From Vibrio pomeroyi (GTDB taxonomy: Bacteria > Pseudomonadota > Gammaproteobacteria > Enterobacterales > Vibrionaceae): a DNA stretch of 64,000 bases. Below, piece by piece: positions 48,456 to 58,209 of this stretch. The notes beneath the pieces are model-generated. The model did no database searches and was not told the DNA's origin. It saw only the letters and a program-made list of their open reading frames with translations. Location of the stretch: positions 3,286,001-3,350,000 of the forward strand of contig CP090854.1 in the NCBI GenBank assembly GCA_041879425.1, written 5' to 3'. Made by a program: the position numbers and the translations under genes. Numbering within the stretch: the stretch's first letter is position 1; each line of letters starts with the position of its first letter.

Positions 48456-50657
48456 ATGCGTCCAATGATTGCCCGTGTGGCACTGCCTGTTCCACTCGAC
48501 AAGCAGTTCGATTACAAGATTCCAAACCACCTATTTCCGATTATTGGTGGACGAGTCTCTGTGCCTTTTGGACGACAAACCTTAACCGGAATAGTTACGG
48601 CTCTGGTTAACGAATCCGAATTCGAGCTAGACAAGCTCAAGCCAATTAAAGCGCTATTGGATAACCAACCGGTTTGGCCTGAATCAGTCTACTCACTGTT
48701 AACGTGGTGCAGTCAGTTCTATCAATACCCATTAGGTGAAACCTTTGCCAATGCCCTACCGAGTGCGTTACGCAAAGGTAAAGCGGCCGACTTTGCGACA
48801 CTGGTCGAGTGGCAGTTAACGCCATCAGGCCGAGACCAACTGATGCAAGGCTTTGGTCGCGCCGTTAAGCAAGCCAAAGTAATGCACATGCTTGAGCACG
48901 GTCCCGTTCCTCATCAAGAGTTCATTGATGAAGAGGTGGGCAGCGCAGTACTCAAGACGCTAGAAGAAAAAGGTTGGATTGAATCGGTAGAGAAAAAGCC
49001 GAAGCGCCAACCTTGGCCTGAAGATCTTGAGAACGACCAAGACAAACCCAAGCTCAATGCAGAACAAGCTATCGCGATCGCGACCGTCAATAGCCAGACC
49101 GACTTTGGCTGCTTCTTATTGGAGGGCGTTACCGGCTCAGGTAAGACAGAGGTCTACCTGAATATGATCAAGCCGATACTTGATAAGGGTAAACAAGCAT
49201 TGGTCTTGGTACCTGAAATCGGCCTAACGCCGCAGACCATTAATCGCTTTAAGCGACGCTTTAATGTGCCTGTTGAGGTTATCCATTCAGGGCTAAATGA
49301 TTCTGAGCGACTGAATGCGTGGTTATCGGCGCGCGACAAAATAGCGGGCATCGTGATTGGTACCCGCTCTGCGCTGTTCACGCCGTTTACGGATTTAGGC
49401 ATCATCATTGTTGATGAAGAGCACGATGCCTCTTATAAACAACAAGATAGCCTGCGCTACCACGCTCGTGATGTGGCGATCATGCGAGCTCATAAAGCGC
49501 AAATTCCGGTTGTGTTAGGGTCAGCAACACCCGCTTTTGAAACGCTGCACAATGCTCAGATAGGCAAATACAATTACCTCACTCTTACTTCACGTGCGGG
49601 GGTCGCTTTGCCGACCACCAATAAAGTGTTGGATGTGAAAGGCGAATATCTGGAAAGTGGTTTATCAGCGTCTTTAATTGCCGAGATGCAACGACACCTC
49701 AAAGCAGGCAACCAAGTGATGTTGTTTCTCAACCGCCGTGGGTTCTCTCCGGCATTGATGTGTCACGACTGTGGTTGGACAGCTGAATGTAAGCGCTGCG
49801 ATGCCTACTACACCTATCACCAATACAGCAATGAGATGCGTTGCCACCACTGTGGTTCACAACAGCATATCGTGCACAACTGCCAAGGCTGTGGGTCTGC
49901 TAATTTGGTGACGGTAGGTGTGGGTACTGAACAACTTGAAGCGCAGCTTGGTCAGCTATTCCCTGAATACAAAACCATACGTATTGACCGCGACAGCACC
50001 CGCCGTAAAGGCAGCTTAGAAAGCGCATTAGAATCAATTCGTAAGGGTGAATACCAAATCCTGATTGGTACCCAGATGCTTGCCAAAGGTCACCACTTCC
50101 CTGACGTAACACTTGTGGCGTTATTGGATGTTGATGGCTCTTTATATAGCAGTGATTTCCGAGCGTCTGAACGCCTTGCTCAGTTGTTTATTCAAGTCGC
50201 TGGTCGTGCAGGCCGTGCAAGCAAACCCGGTGAAGTGATATTACAAACTCACCACCCTGAGCACGGATTACTGCAAGCGCTGTTACACAAAGACTATAAC
50301 CACTTTGCTCAGACGGCTTTAGCAGAACGTAAACAAGCGATGTTACCTCCTTATACGTTCATGACACTATTCAGAGCAGAAGCAAATGACACACGCTTGG
50401 TGGAAGAGTTCTTACGTCAGGTTCGTCATACATTGGAATCACATCCACTGTTCGACCAATATTGCATGGTGTTGGGGCCAACCCCTGCGCCATTAGCCAA
50501 ACGAGCAGGTAAATCTCGCTGGCAGCTGATCTTGCAAACACAAACCCGTTCATTGATGCAGAAGCTATTAATGAGTGCGAAACCGGCAATCAATATGTTA
50601 CCCGCTGCGAAAAAAGTCCGCTGGTCACTCGATATCGAGCCGCAAGATTTAAGCTAA
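48456..50657 (+). CDS. priA: Primosomal replication-restart helicase PriA
   Basis: PriA binds stalled forks and reloads the replicative helicase. The 733-residue protein has an N-terminal DNA-binding region (about 1-190), a DEAH-like helicase core with Walker A GVTGSGKTEVY near residue 226 and VDEEHDASYKQ near 321, and eight zinc-binding cysteines in the segment starting CHDCGWTAECKRC (about 437-480). The second helicase lobe has QVAGRAGR near 580. It is divergent from rpmE, a conserved gammaproteobacterial arrangement, and upstream of cytR and ftsN. Confidence 0.97.
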   Translation: MRPMIARVALPVPLDKQFDYKIPNHLFPIIGGRVSVPFGRQTLTGIVTALVNESEFELDKLKPIKALLDNQPVWPESVYSLLTWCSQFYQYPLGETFANALPSALRKGKAADFATLVEWQLTPSGRDQLMQGFGRAVKQAKVMHMLEHGPVPHQEFIDEEVGSAVLKTLEEKGWIESVEKKPKRQPWPEDLENDQDKPKLNAEQAIAIATVNSQTDFGCFLLEGVTGSGKTEVYLNMIKPILDKGKQALVLVPEIGLTPQTINRFKRRFNVPVEVIHSGLNDSERLNAWLSARDKIAGIVIGTRSALFTPFTDLGIIIVDEEHDASYKQQDSLRYHARDVAIMRAHKAQIPVVLGSATPAFETLHNAQIGKYNYLTLTSRAGVALPTTNKVLDVKGEYLESGLSASLIAEMQRHLKAGNQVMLFLNRRGFSPALMCHDCGWTAECKRCDAYYTYHQYSNEMRCHHCGSQQHIVHNCQGCGSANLVTVGVGTEQLEAQLGQLFPEYKTIRIDRDSTRRKGSLESALESIRKGEYQILIGTQMLAKGHHFPDVTLVALLDVDGSLYSSDFRASERLAQLFIQVAGRAGRASKPGEVILQTHHPEHGLLQALLHKDYNHFAQTALAERKQAMLPPYTFMTLFRAEANDTRLVEEFLRQVRHTLESHPLFDQYCMVLGPTPAPLAKRAGKSRWQLILQTQTRSLMQKLLMSAKPAINMLPAAKKVRWSLDIEPQDLS

Positions 50658-50711
50658 ACCCACGCGGGTTAAAACTAATGATAAGTTTGTTCACAAATAT
50701 TTCATATTTCT

Positions 50712-50727
50712 CGTGAGCAACTTCACA
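50712..50727. promoter_or_regulatory. CRP site upstream of cytR
   Basis: CGTGAGCAACTTCACA contains both perfect CRP half-sites GTGA and TCAC with the six-base spacer. It lies about 170 bases before the cytR ATG. cytR regulation by CRP is established in E. coli, so this is plausible. Confidence 0.6.
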
Positions 50728-50798
50728 CTAGTCATGTGATTTTTGTTAATCTAGCCGTAACTTTACACGGATTAAACGAATAAAATATTGCAATAAAA

Positions 50799-50817
50799 AA
50801 AGTGTTAGCAACACTTT
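50799..50817. promoter_or_regulatory. Inverted repeat in the cytR control region
   Basis: AAAGTGTT and AACACTTT form perfect 8-bp arms around AGC, 80 bases upstream of cytR. It may be an operator (autoregulation by a LacI-family protein) or a leader hairpin; it lacks the CG-centred form usual for this family. Confidence 0.35.
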
Positions 50818-50897
50818 CACAATATCTATCCGATTACATTTATTATTCACGCCTTAGATACTTAGGCGACAAAGGAACTTAAAAGAGGGTTTAATTT

Positions 50898-51902
50898 ATG
50901 GCGACAATGAAGGATGTTGCCCAGCTAGCAGGCGTCTCAACAGCCACTGTATCACGTGCATTGATGAACCCTGAGAAAGTCTCAGTTTCAACTCGTAAGC
51001 GAGTGGAAACAGCAGTACTTGAAGCTGGATACTCACCCAATACATTAGCTAGAAACTTACGTCGCAACGAATCAAAAACCATCATCACTATCGTTCCTGA
51101 TATCTGTGACCCATATTTCGCCGAGATCATTCGTGGTATCGAAGATGCCGCAGTAGAAAATGACTACCTTGTTCTATTGGGTGACAGCGGCCAGCAAAAG
51201 AAGCGTGAGTCTTCTTTTGTTAACCTTGTCTTCACTAAACAAGCTGACGGCATGCTACTGCTTGGCACCGACCACCCGTTTGATGTCAGCAAGCCTGAAC
51301 AAAAGAACTTACCGCCGATGGTAATGGCGTGTGAATTCGCTCCTGAGCTTGAACTCCCAACGGTACACATCGATAACCTGACCTCTGCATTTGAAGCCGT
51401 GAATTACCTAGCTCAGTTAGGCCATAAGCGTATCGCTCAAATCTCAGGTCCTGTATCAGCAACTCTATGTAAGTTCCGACAACAAGGTTACCAACAAGCT
51501 CTGCGTCGTGCAGGTGTGGCAATGAACCCAGCCTACAGCACAGTCGGCGACTTCACTTTTGAAGCGGGTGCTCAAGCGGTTCGTCAGTTACTGGCGCTGC
51601 CTGAACAACCAACCGCTATCTTCTGTCACAACGATGCGATGGCCATTGGTGCAATTCAAGAAGCGAAGAAGTTAGGTTTACGAGTTCCTCAAGACTTATC
51701 AATTGTTGGTTTCGATGACATTCAATTCGCTCAATACTGCGATCCACCGCTAACCACCATTTCTCAACCTCGTTATGAGATTGGACGCCAAGCGATGTTG
51801 ATGATGCTTGATCTACTGAAAGGCAACGATGTGCAAGCAGGTTCTCGTCTGCTAGAAGCCAAATTAGTAGTTCGTGGCAGTACTGCGCCACCTCGAATGT
51901 AA
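50898..51902 (+). CDS. cytR: Nucleoside-responsive repressor CytR
   Basis: CytR is a LacI-family regulator that acts with CRP at nucleoside uptake and catabolism promoters; in V. cholerae it also promotes competence and biofilm changes. The 334-residue protein has the N-terminal helix-turn-helix TMKDVAQLAGVSTATVSRALMNP (residues 3-25), the hinge helix (LARNLRRNES near 51-60) and a periplasmic-binding-protein-like effector domain. It lies between priA and ftsN, the same order as in E. coli. Its control region contains a CRP site at 50712-50727. Confidence 0.95.
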   Translation: MATMKDVAQLAGVSTATVSRALMNPEKVSVSTRKRVETAVLEAGYSPNTLARNLRRNESKTIITIVPDICDPYFAEIIRGIEDAAVENDYLVLLGDSGQQKKRESSFVNLVFTKQADGMLLLGTDHPFDVSKPEQKNLPPMVMACEFAPELELPTVHIDNLTSAFEAVNYLAQLGHKRIAQISGPVSATLCKFRQQGYQQALRRAGVAMNPAYSTVGDFTFEAGAQAVRQLLALPEQPTAIFCHNDAMAIGAIQEAKKLGLRVPQDLSIVGFDDIQFAQYCDPPLTTISQPRYEIGRQAMLMMLDLLKGNDVQAGSRLLEAKLVVRGSTAPPRM

Positions 51903-52024
51903 GCCATAGAAATACCGATATAAATCTGCGGCACATTTTGATGTGCCGCTTCCATTTCTGCACTATTATCCTCGCGCAATCTGGATTACCATGAGAGCTG
52001 AATTACCAACTATTGAATTGTCTT

Positions 52025-52564
52025 GTGGCTAATAGAGATTATGTAAAGCGCGGTCGTGGCACGAAGAGACCGACCAAGAAGCAAGCCCCTCGCCGTAAAC
52101 CATGGCGTAGTGGTCTTTTGGCGATCCTCCTTGTTGGTGGATTTGGTTACGGACTTTACTTATTGAGTAATGACCCTGAGCCACCAGCGCCGGCTCCAGT
52201 AGTGAGCAAACCGAAGCCTAAGCCAAAACCAGCGAAAGTGATTCCGCCACCTCCAGAAGAGAAGTGGGACTACGTTGAAACGCTGCCGAGCCGCGAGATT
52301 GAAGTCAAAGCCAAAGAGCAAGAGATCTCTAAGATCCCTTACATCATGCAGTGTGGCGCTTACAAAACCTCAGCACAGGCAGAAGCACGTAAACTGGATA
52401 TTGCCTTCCAAGGTATTTCAAGTGAAATCCGTAAGAAAGACGGCAGTAGCTGGTACCGCGTGGTTCTAGGACCCTACAAGTTGAAGCGTGATGCCGAGCG
52501 AGATCGCCACAAGCTACAACGCGCGAAAATCGAACCTTGTGCTATTTGGAAAGATACCGAGTAG
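52025..52564 (+). CDS. ftsN: Cell-division protein FtsN
   Basis: FtsN triggers septal peptidoglycan synthesis. From the GTG start VANRDYVKRGRG the protein has 179 residues: a basic cytoplasmic segment (about 1-30), one transmembrane helix (about 32-52), a Pro/Lys-rich linker (PAPAPVVSKPKPKPKPAK) and a C-terminal SPOR domain (about 103-178, YIMQCGAYKTSAQAEARK). Homologues begin ANRDYV, so GTG at 52025 is preferred over the TTG at 52013. It is clearly shorter than E. coli FtsN (319). The gene lies between cytR and hslV, as in E. coli. Confidence 0.92.
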   Translation: MANRDYVKRGRGTKRPTKKQAPRRKPWRSGLLAILLVGGFGYGLYLLSNDPEPPAPAPVVSKPKPKPKPAKVIPPPPEEKWDYVETLPSREIEVKAKEQEISKIPYIMQCGAYKTSAQAEARKLDIAFQGISSEIRKKDGSSWYRVVLGPYKLKRDAERDRHKLQRAKIEPCAIWKDTE

Positions 52565-52616
52565 TGATAAGCGATAACGCAGTTGTGTAACCCCGCTCGA
52601 GTCGCAGCAAACACCG

Positions 52617-52645
52617 AAAGCCTCCCATTGTGGAGGTTTTCTTTT
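52617..52645 (+). terminator. ftsN terminator
   Basis: CCTCC pairs with GGAGG around CATTGT, extended by AAA/TTT pairs, and is followed by CTTTTATTT, about 55 bases past the stop. Confidence 0.75.
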
Positions 52646-52713
52646 ATTTAGCCCCTTTCACCAAATTTCCTTACAACTTCCACCGATAAGTTGCGCGACA
52701 TCACTCGTGGTTC

Positions 52714-52742
52714 CTTGAATTATCCGAGTGCCATCCTCATAT
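52714..52742 (+). promoter_or_regulatory. Heat-shock (sigma-32) promoter of hslVU
   Basis: CTTGAAT and CCTCATAT are separated by 14 bases, close to the sigma-32 consensus CTTGAAA-N(11-16)-CCCCATNT. It lies 43 bases upstream of the hslV GTG, and hslVU is a known heat-shock operon. Confidence 0.75.
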
Positions 52743-52784
52743 ACTTTTTATACCCAAAGATAAGAATATTAAGAGGCCCTACTC

Positions 52785-53333
52785 GTGACCACCATAGTAT
52801 CTGTACGTCGTAATAATAAAGTCGTCATCGCGGGTGATGGACAAGTATCTCTAGGCAATACTGTAATGAAGGGCAATGCCCGCAAAGTACGTCGCCTATA
52901 CAACAACAAAGTACTGGCAGGTTTCGCTGGCGGTACAGCTGATGCTTTCACGCTATTCGAAAAATTTGAAAGCAAGCTACAAATGCACCAAGGCCACCTA
53001 ACCAAAGCTGCCGTTGAGCTGGCAAAGGATTGGCGTAGCGACCGTGCTCTACGTAAATTAGAAGCACTGCTTGCAGTAGCGGATGAAACCGCTTCACTGA
53101 TCATTACGGGTAACGGTGACGTAGTTCAACCAGAGAACGACCTGATTGCTATCGGTTCGGGTGGTAACTATGCACAAGCCGCTGCTATCGCGTTACTCGA
53201 AAATACTGATTTAGATGCGCGTGAAATCGCAGAGAAGTCGCTGAATATTGCTGGCGATATCTGTGTGTTCACCAACCATCACCACACTGTTGAAGAGCTA
53301 GAAAGCACTGTTGAGCTGCCAAAGCCAGAATAA
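52785..53333 (+). CDS. hslV: ATP-dependent protease peptidase subunit HslV
   Basis: HslV is the N-terminal-Thr protease of the HslUV (ClpQY) complex. The 182-residue protein begins at a GTG read as Met followed by [24 protein letters not shown] (cut at residue 24); Thr2 is the nucleophile after Met removal, with Lys33 and the [11 protein letters not shown] segment near 124 also conserved. The GTG is supported because Thr must follow Met directly. It precedes hslU by 57 bases and is driven by a sigma-32-like promoter. Confidence 0.97.
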   Translation: MTTIVSVRRNNKVVIAGDGQVSLGNTVMKGNARKVRRLYNNKVLAGFAGGTADAFTLFEKFESKLQMHQGHLTKAAVELAKDWRSDRALRKLEALLAVADETASLIITGNGDVVQPENDLIAIGSGGNYAQAAAIALLENTDLDAREIAEKSLNIAGDICVFTNHHHTVEELESTVELPKPE

Positions 53334-53390
53334 CAAACGCTTCTACCCAAAATCTTGTATCAACAGTGATTAAAGAATTAAGGAAAAACC

Positions 53391-54731
53391 ATGTCTGAGA
53401 TGACTCCTCGCGAAATCGTTCACGAACTCAATCGCCACATTATCGGCCAAGACAACGCTAAGCGTTCAGTGGCTATCGCACTGCGTAACCGCTGGCGTCG
53501 TATGCAGCTTGAAGAAAGCCTGCGTGTTGAAGTATCACCAAAGAACATCCTGATGATCGGTCCAACCGGTGTTGGTAAAACAGAAATTGCTCGCCGCCTA
53601 GCGAAACTAGCAAACGCGCCGTTCATCAAGGTAGAAGCGACTAAGTTCACCGAAGTGGGCTACGTGGGTAAAGAAGTTGAAACCATCATCCGTGACCTAA
53701 CGGACGTTGCGATCAAGATGACGCACCAGCAAGCGATGGAAAAAGTACAATACCGCGCTGAAGAACAGGCTGAAGAACGTATTCTTGATGCCCTACTGCC
53801 ACCAGCACGTGATGCTTGGGGTCAGAACGAGCAATCAAACGAAGATGCGACCTCTTCAAACACTCGTCAGATTTTCCGCAAGAAGCTGCGCGAAGGTAAG
53901 CTAGACGACAAAGAGATCGAAGTTGATGTAGCAGCACCACAAATGGGCGTTGAAATCATGTCACCTCCTGGCATGGAAGAGATGACCAACCAGCTACAAG
54001 GCATGTTCCAAAACCTAGCGGGCGACACCAAGAAAAAGCGTAAGATGAAAATCAAAGACGCATTCAAAGCACTGACGGAAGAAGAAGCTTCTAAGCTTGT
54101 GAACCAAGAAGAGCTAAAAGAGAACGCGATCTTCAACGCTGAAAACAACGGTATCGTATTCATCGATGAGATCGACAAAATCTGTAAGCGTGGCGACAGC
54201 TCAGGCCCAGACGTATCTCGTGAAGGTGTTCAACGTGACCTACTGCCTCTTATCGAAGGCAGCACAGTATCAACTAAGCACGGCATGGTGAAAACGGACC
54301 ACATCTTGTTTATCACATCAGGTGCATTCCAAGTGGCTAAGCCATCTGACCTGATCCCTGAACTACAAGGTCGTCTACCAATTCGTGTAGAACTTGAAGC
54401 GCTTTCAGCGAATGACTTCAAACGCATCCTGACTGAACCAAAAGCATCTCTAACAGAGCAATACATTGCCCTAATGAAAACAGAAGATGTGAGCATTGAG
54501 TTCACTGAAGATGGTATCAACCAGATTGCTGACGCTGCATGGCGCGTGAACGAAACCACTGAAAACATCGGTGCACGTCGTCTACACACAGTAATGGAGC
54601 GCTTGATGGATGAGATTTCATTCGACGCAACAGACAAGGCTGGCAGCAAGCTAGTGATTGATGAAGCTTACGTAACAGCGAAGCTTGGCGAGTTCGTTGA
54701 AGACGAAGACCTAAGCCGCTTCATCCTGTAG
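53391..54731 (+). CDS. hslU: HslU ATPase subunit
   Basis: HslU is the AAA+ unfoldase that feeds HslV. The 446-residue protein has Walker [14 protein letters not shown] near residues 57-69, the pore-loop GYVG in [12 protein letters not shown] near 89, a large intermediate domain (about 110-240), Walker [10 protein letters not shown] near 255-263, and sensor Arg in [12 protein letters not shown] near 395. The C-terminal residues DEDLSRFIL insert into HslV pockets. Ends with a strong terminator. Confidence 0.98.
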   Translation: MSEMTPREIVHELNRHIIGQDNAKRSVAIALRNRWRRMQLEESLRVEVSPKNILMIGPTGVGKTEIARRLAKLANAPFIKVEATKFTEVGYVGKEVETIIRDLTDVAIKMTHQQAMEKVQYRAEEQAEERILDALLPPARDAWGQNEQSNEDATSSNTRQIFRKKLREGKLDDKEIEVDVAAPQMGVEIMSPPGMEEMTNQLQGMFQNLAGDTKKKRKMKIKDAFKALTEEEASKLVNQEELKENAIFNAENNGIVFIDEIDKICKRGDSSGPDVSREGVQRDLLPLIEGSTVSTKHGMVKTDHILFITSGAFQVAKPSDLIPELQGRLPIRVELEALSANDFKRILTEPKASLTEQYIALMKTEDVSIEFTEDGINQIADAAWRVNETTENIGARRLHTVMERLMDEISFDATDKAGSKLVIDEAYVTAKLGEFVEDEDLSRFIL

Positions 54732-54791
54732 CACACGAAACTCCAACTTATTGCTCTAACTCAAAGAAATAGCAGCTAATAAGCGAATTCA

Positions 54792-54817
54792 AGGCCCACT
54801 TTCGAGTGGGCTTTTTA
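54792..54817 (+). terminator. hslVU terminator
   Basis: GCCCACT pairs with AGTGGGC around a TTCG tetraloop and is followed by five T residues, 60 bases after the hslU stop. Confidence 0.88.
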
Positions 54818-54886
54818 TTACCCGAAAAATGGGCGTATACTCAAATCACAGTATGAAACGAAGACTTACAACGAAATAGACCTACG

Positions 54887-55804
54887 ATGAAACAATCTCT
54901 ACTGATTTGGCTTGATGCCGCACGACCGAAAACTCTGCCTCTCGCACTCGTCTCTATTCTTACAGGAAGTAGTTTAGCGTTCGCCAGCGATCAGTTTTCT
55001 TTATCGATAGCACTACTGGCTTTTTTAACCGCCACCCTATTACAGATTCTGTCGAACCTAGCTAATGACTACGGTGATGCAGTAAAAGGCACCGACAACG
55101 AAAATCGTCTAGGTCCTACACGCGCAATGCAGTCTGGCGCGGTCACCGCTAAAACCATGAAGCAAGCCATCATCCTCAACATCGTGTTTACCATGATTGC
55201 TGGGTTGATTCTGATTTTTCATGCGCTGACCTCAATTGAAAGTATCTTATCTTTCATCGCATTAGGCGTATTAGCAATTGTGGCAGCCATTGCTTACACC
55301 GTGGGTAATAAGCCTTATGGCTACATTGGCCTTGGCGACTTATCGGTGTTTATCTTCTTTGGTTTGTTAGGCGTGTCAGGGACTTACTTCCTACACACAG
55401 GTCATGTTGAACCAAGCCTGTTCCTTCCGGCATTGGGCTGTGGCTTGATGGCGGTTGCGGTACTCAATATCAACAACATGCGTGACATCGAAAACGACAG
55501 TGAATGTGGCAAACGCACCATGGCCGTTCGCCTTGGCCAGCGTAAAGCCAAACACTACCACTTTGCGCTGCTTGGATTAGCCCTTGTCTCTTTTGCTATT
55601 TACCTACTGATTCAAGAAAAACCAGTCTGGATCAGCCTGCCGTTTTTACTGAGCATTGTGATTGTTTACAAGCATGGTAAGGCGGTTTGGGAAACAGAGA
55701 AACCTGCACAGATCGCGCCAATGATGCCTGTGATTGTGAAATGCTCATTGGTCACTAACCTATTGTTTGCAGGGGTTGTCGTAGCTCAAACTCTATTGAG
55801 TTAA
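54887..55804 (+). CDS. menA: 1,4-dihydroxy-2-naphthoate polyprenyltransferase
   Basis: MenA attaches the polyprenyl tail to dihydroxynaphthoate in menaquinone synthesis. The 305-residue integral membrane protein has about eight to nine hydrophobic helices. The prenyl-diphosphate-binding Asp-rich motifs are NLANDYGDAVKGTDNENRLGP split at residues 63-82 and NNMRDIENDSECGKRT near 196-211. It lies between hslU and rraA, as in E. coli. Confidence 0.95.
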   Translation: MKQSLLIWLDAARPKTLPLALVSILTGSSLAFASDQFSLSIALLAFLTATLLQILSNLANDYGDAVKGTDNENRLGPTRAMQSGAVTAKTMKQAIILNIVFTMIAGLILIFHALTSIESILSFIALGVLAIVAAIAYTVGNKPYGYIGLGDLSVFIFFGLLGVSGTYFLHTGHVEPSLFLPALGCGLMAVAVLNINNMRDIENDSECGKRTMAVRLGQRKAKHYHFALLGLALVSFAIYLLIQEKPVWISLPFLLSIVIVYKHGKAVWETEKPAQIAPMMPVIVKCSLVTNLLFAGVVVAQTLLS

Positions 55805-55877
55805 TTGAGACTAATCATTGCAAAGGGATCAAGCACCGATATACTCAAAGTAAGCTCATTGTTCAAAAGGTATACTA

Positions 55878-56393
55878 ATGGAATACAACACTTCAGCACT
55901 GTGCGACATATATTTGGATCAAGTTGATGTCGTGGAGCCAATGTTCAGCAACTTCGGTGGACGAGCATCCTTCGCAGGACAGATCACGACATTAAAGTGC
56001 TTTGAAGACAACGCTTTGATTCGATCGGTATTAGAGCAAGATGGTCTAGGGCGTGTGTTGTTAATCGATGGCGGCGGCTCACTGCGTAAAGCACTGATCG
56101 ACGCTGAGATGGCCTTACTTGCCGAAGACAATGAGTGGGAAGGGATTGTGGTTTACGGCTGCGTTCGCGAAGTCGATGAACTTGAAGACATGAACCTAGG
56201 CATCCAAGCCCTCGCTTCTATTCCTGTTGGTGCGAGCCAAGAAGGTGTTGGTGAAATAGACGTACCAGTGAACTTTGGCAGCGTGACCTTCTTACCGGAA
56301 GATTACCTCTACGCCGATAACACGGGCATTATTCTTTCTGCAGAGCCTTTGGATGTTGAGCTTGATTTGGATGTTGAAGAAGAGGTTGAGTAA
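55878..56393 (+). CDS. rraA: Ribonuclease E activity regulator RraA
   Basis: RraA binds RNase E and slows mRNA decay; the fold is also shared with aldolases of the MenG/HMG-aldolase class. The 171-residue protein has [24 protein letters not shown] near the N-terminus, the [11 protein letters not shown] glycine loop near residues 71-81, and an acidic C-terminal tail (about 158-171). Gene order menA-rraA-zapB is conserved. It was once called menG because of its neighbour. Confidence 0.95.
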   Translation: MEYNTSALCDIYLDQVDVVEPMFSNFGGRASFAGQITTLKCFEDNALIRSVLEQDGLGRVLLIDGGGSLRKALIDAEMALLAEDNEWEGIVVYGCVREVDELEDMNLGIQALASIPVGASQEGVGEIDVPVNFGSVTFLPEDYLYADNTGIILSAEPLDVELDLDVEEEVE

Positions 56394-56438
56394 CCCATGT
56401 TAACGCCAAGCTACCCTCTCCAAAATTAAGAACAAACA

Positions 56439-56473
56439 AAAACGCCCGCCCCTGAGTAGGGGTCGTTTTTTAA
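56439..56473. terminator. Terminator between convergent rraA and zapB
   Basis: AAAACG pairs with CGTTTT and CCCCT with AGGGG around GAGT, with an internal bulge. T runs are present for the plus strand and A runs give T residues on the minus strand. Confidence 0.8.
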
Positions 56474-56487
56474 ATCTGAAGAGTGAA

Positions 56488-56730
56488 TTACTCTACTTCA
56501 TCCATTTTACCAAGAAGGTTACGGATGCGATCTTGCCATGCTGAATGCTCTTCTTGCATCTGCTGAGTTTTTTGCTCTAGCTCGTGACGGCTTGCTTTAA
56601 GCTCACCAGCTTCTGTTGCTAGTGCTTGTTTCTCTTCTTTAAGCTCTTCCACTTCCATTTGAAGAAGTGCAATTGTATCTACTGCTGTTTGAATTTTTGC
56701 TTCTAGCTGCTCTAGTACTTCAAAAGACAT
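56488..56730 (-). CDS. zapB: Cell-division protein ZapB
   Basis: ZapB is a coiled-coil component of the Z-ring that bridges ZapA and the MatP-marked terminus. The 80-residue protein is almost entirely heptad-like (SFEVLEQLEAKIQTAVDTIALLQMEVEELKEEK cut across 2-34), highly charged, and the expected length. It is convergent with rraA and divergent from glpX, as in enterics. Confidence 0.94.
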   Translation of the reverse strand: MSFEVLEQLEAKIQTAVDTIALLQMEVEELKEEKQALATEAGELKASRHELEQKTQQMQEEHSAWQDRIRNLLGKMDEVE

Positions 56731-57054
56731 TCTGGCCTACCTTTAAGTTATCCATTTGATGGTGAAGGTTCACTCCACTTATTTCCCCATTCTACTCAGC
56801 AGAGCAAGGATAAACACTCAATATATTCGATATTTTGCGCCATTCGATGAAAAAAACAGCGCTTTTTACCGAATATTGACGTGAATGATTACTGCCACAA
56901 CGGCAAACCAATTATTTTGATGAATATTAGCGGTTTTCCACTGCAAATTGATCGAGAGCAATCCCCAAAAAACAAAAAGGCAAACGTTTCCTTTTGGATA
57001 TGGTAAAATCCGGCGCGAAATTTCTATTCCCCCTTTGAAAATTTTGGAGTCCGC
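56731..57054. other. 324-base divergent control region between zapB and glpX
   Basis: No gene is apparent. It contains an operator-like palindrome at 56979-56991 and a -10-like TATGGT/TAAAAT sequence at about 56999-57009 for glpX. Confidence 0.5.
56979..56991. promoter_or_regulatory. LacI-family (Cra or PurR) type operator upstream of glpX
   Basis: GGCAAACGTTTCC is a near-palindrome centred on CG. It matches the Cra consensus TGAAACGTTTCA at 9 of 12 positions, and the PurR core GCAAACGTTT completely. A gluconeogenic gene favours Cra. It overlaps the expected -35 region, about 65-75 bases before the start codon. Confidence 0.5.
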
Positions 57055-58062
57055 ATGAAACGCGATTTAGCAATGTCATTCTCTCGTGTCACAGAAGGTG
57101 CAGCACTAGCTGGTTACAAGTGGCTTGGCCGTGGCGACAAAAACGCTGCAGATGGCGCTGCTGTAGAAGTAATGCGTAGCCTACTTAACAAAACCGAAAT
57201 TAGCGGTGAGATTGTTATTGGCGAAGGTGAAATCGATGATGCACCTATGCTATACATCGGCGAAAACGTAGGTGTGGGCGGCGACGCTGTCGACATCGCA
57301 GTTGACCCAATTGAAGGGACACGCATGACAGCAATGGGCCAATCAAATGCATTGGCAGTATTGGCTGCAGGCGAAAAAGGCAGCTTCCTTAAAGCGCCTG
57401 ATATGTACATGGAAAAGTTAGTTGTAGGTCCAGGCGCTAAAGGCGTTATCGATCTAGAACTGCCACTGAAAGAAAACCTAGAAAACATTGCTAAGGCTCT
57501 GGGCAAAACACTGGATACACTGGTTGTAACGACACTGGCTAAGCCACGTCACGATCAAGTTATCGCCGATATGCAAGCTATGGGCGTTCGTGTATTCGCA
57601 GTGCCAGATGGTGATGTTGCGGCTTCTATCCTAACTTGTATGCCTGACAGCGAAGTAGACGTCATGTACTGCATCGGCGGCGCACCTGAAGGTGTCGTGT
57701 CGGCTGCTGTTATTCGTGCACTTGACGGTGACATGCACGGTCGTCTTCTTCCTCGTCACGAAGTAAAAGGCGACACAGAAGAGAACCGCAAACACGGTGA
57801 ACTTGAGCTAGAACGTTGTGCAGAAATGGGTGTAACGGCTGGTATCGTGTTGAAAATGGAAGACATGGCTCGCAGCGACAACGTTGTATTCTCAGCAACA
57901 GGCATCACTAAGGGTGACTTGCTAGAAGGCATTTCTCGTCAAGGCAATATTGCGACAACAGAAACGCTGCTTATCCGTGGCCGCTGCCGCACGATTCGCC
58001 GCATCAAATCAATCCACTACCTAGAGCGTAAAGATCCAGAAGTAGTGGGTCATATCCTGTAA
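57055..58062 (+). CDS. glpX: Fructose-1,6-bisphosphatase class II
   Basis: GlpX hydrolyses fructose 1,6-bisphosphate in gluconeogenesis. The 335-residue metal enzyme has KNAADGAAVEVMR near residues 30-42, IGEGEIDDAPML near 57-68 and VDPIEGTRMTAMG near 83-95, which carry the metal-binding acidic residues, plus YCIGGAPEGVVSAA near 206. It is a single gene here rather than part of glpFKX. The upstream Cra/PurR-like site suggests carbon-flux control. Confidence 0.96.
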   Translation: MKRDLAMSFSRVTEGAALAGYKWLGRGDKNAADGAAVEVMRSLLNKTEISGEIVIGEGEIDDAPMLYIGENVGVGGDAVDIAVDPIEGTRMTAMGQSNALAVLAAGEKGSFLKAPDMYMEKLVVGPGAKGVIDLELPLKENLENIAKALGKTLDTLVVTTLAKPRHDQVIADMQAMGVRVFAVPDGDVAASILTCMPDSEVDVMYCIGGAPEGVVSAAVIRALDGDMHGRLLPRHEVKGDTEENRKHGELELERCAEMGVTAGIVLKMEDMARSDNVVFSATGITKGDLLEGISRQGNIATTETLLIRGRCRTIRRIKSIHYLERKDPEVVGHIL

Positions 58063-58089
58063 ACCTAAATTAGGTTAAACAGAACAGAC

Positions 58090-58119
58090 AAAGGCTGATA
58101 CCAAGTATCAGCTTTTTGT
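58090..58119 (+). terminator. glpX terminator
   Basis: AAGGCTGATA pairs with TATCAGC(TT) around CCAAG and is followed by TTTTTGTTTT, 28 bases past the stop. Confidence 0.85.
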
Positions 58120-58209
58120 TTTATTGGCCTATGACAATCACCCCCTGCTTTCTGTCCAAAGCGTAAATTACGGTCAATATAGTAAATGGTTTGCTTTATA
58201 AACACCTTG

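Noticed and set aside
54230..54649. 139-residue open frame opposite hslU
   Set aside because: Fully antisense to a conserved AAA+ core; composition is that of an antisense shadow.
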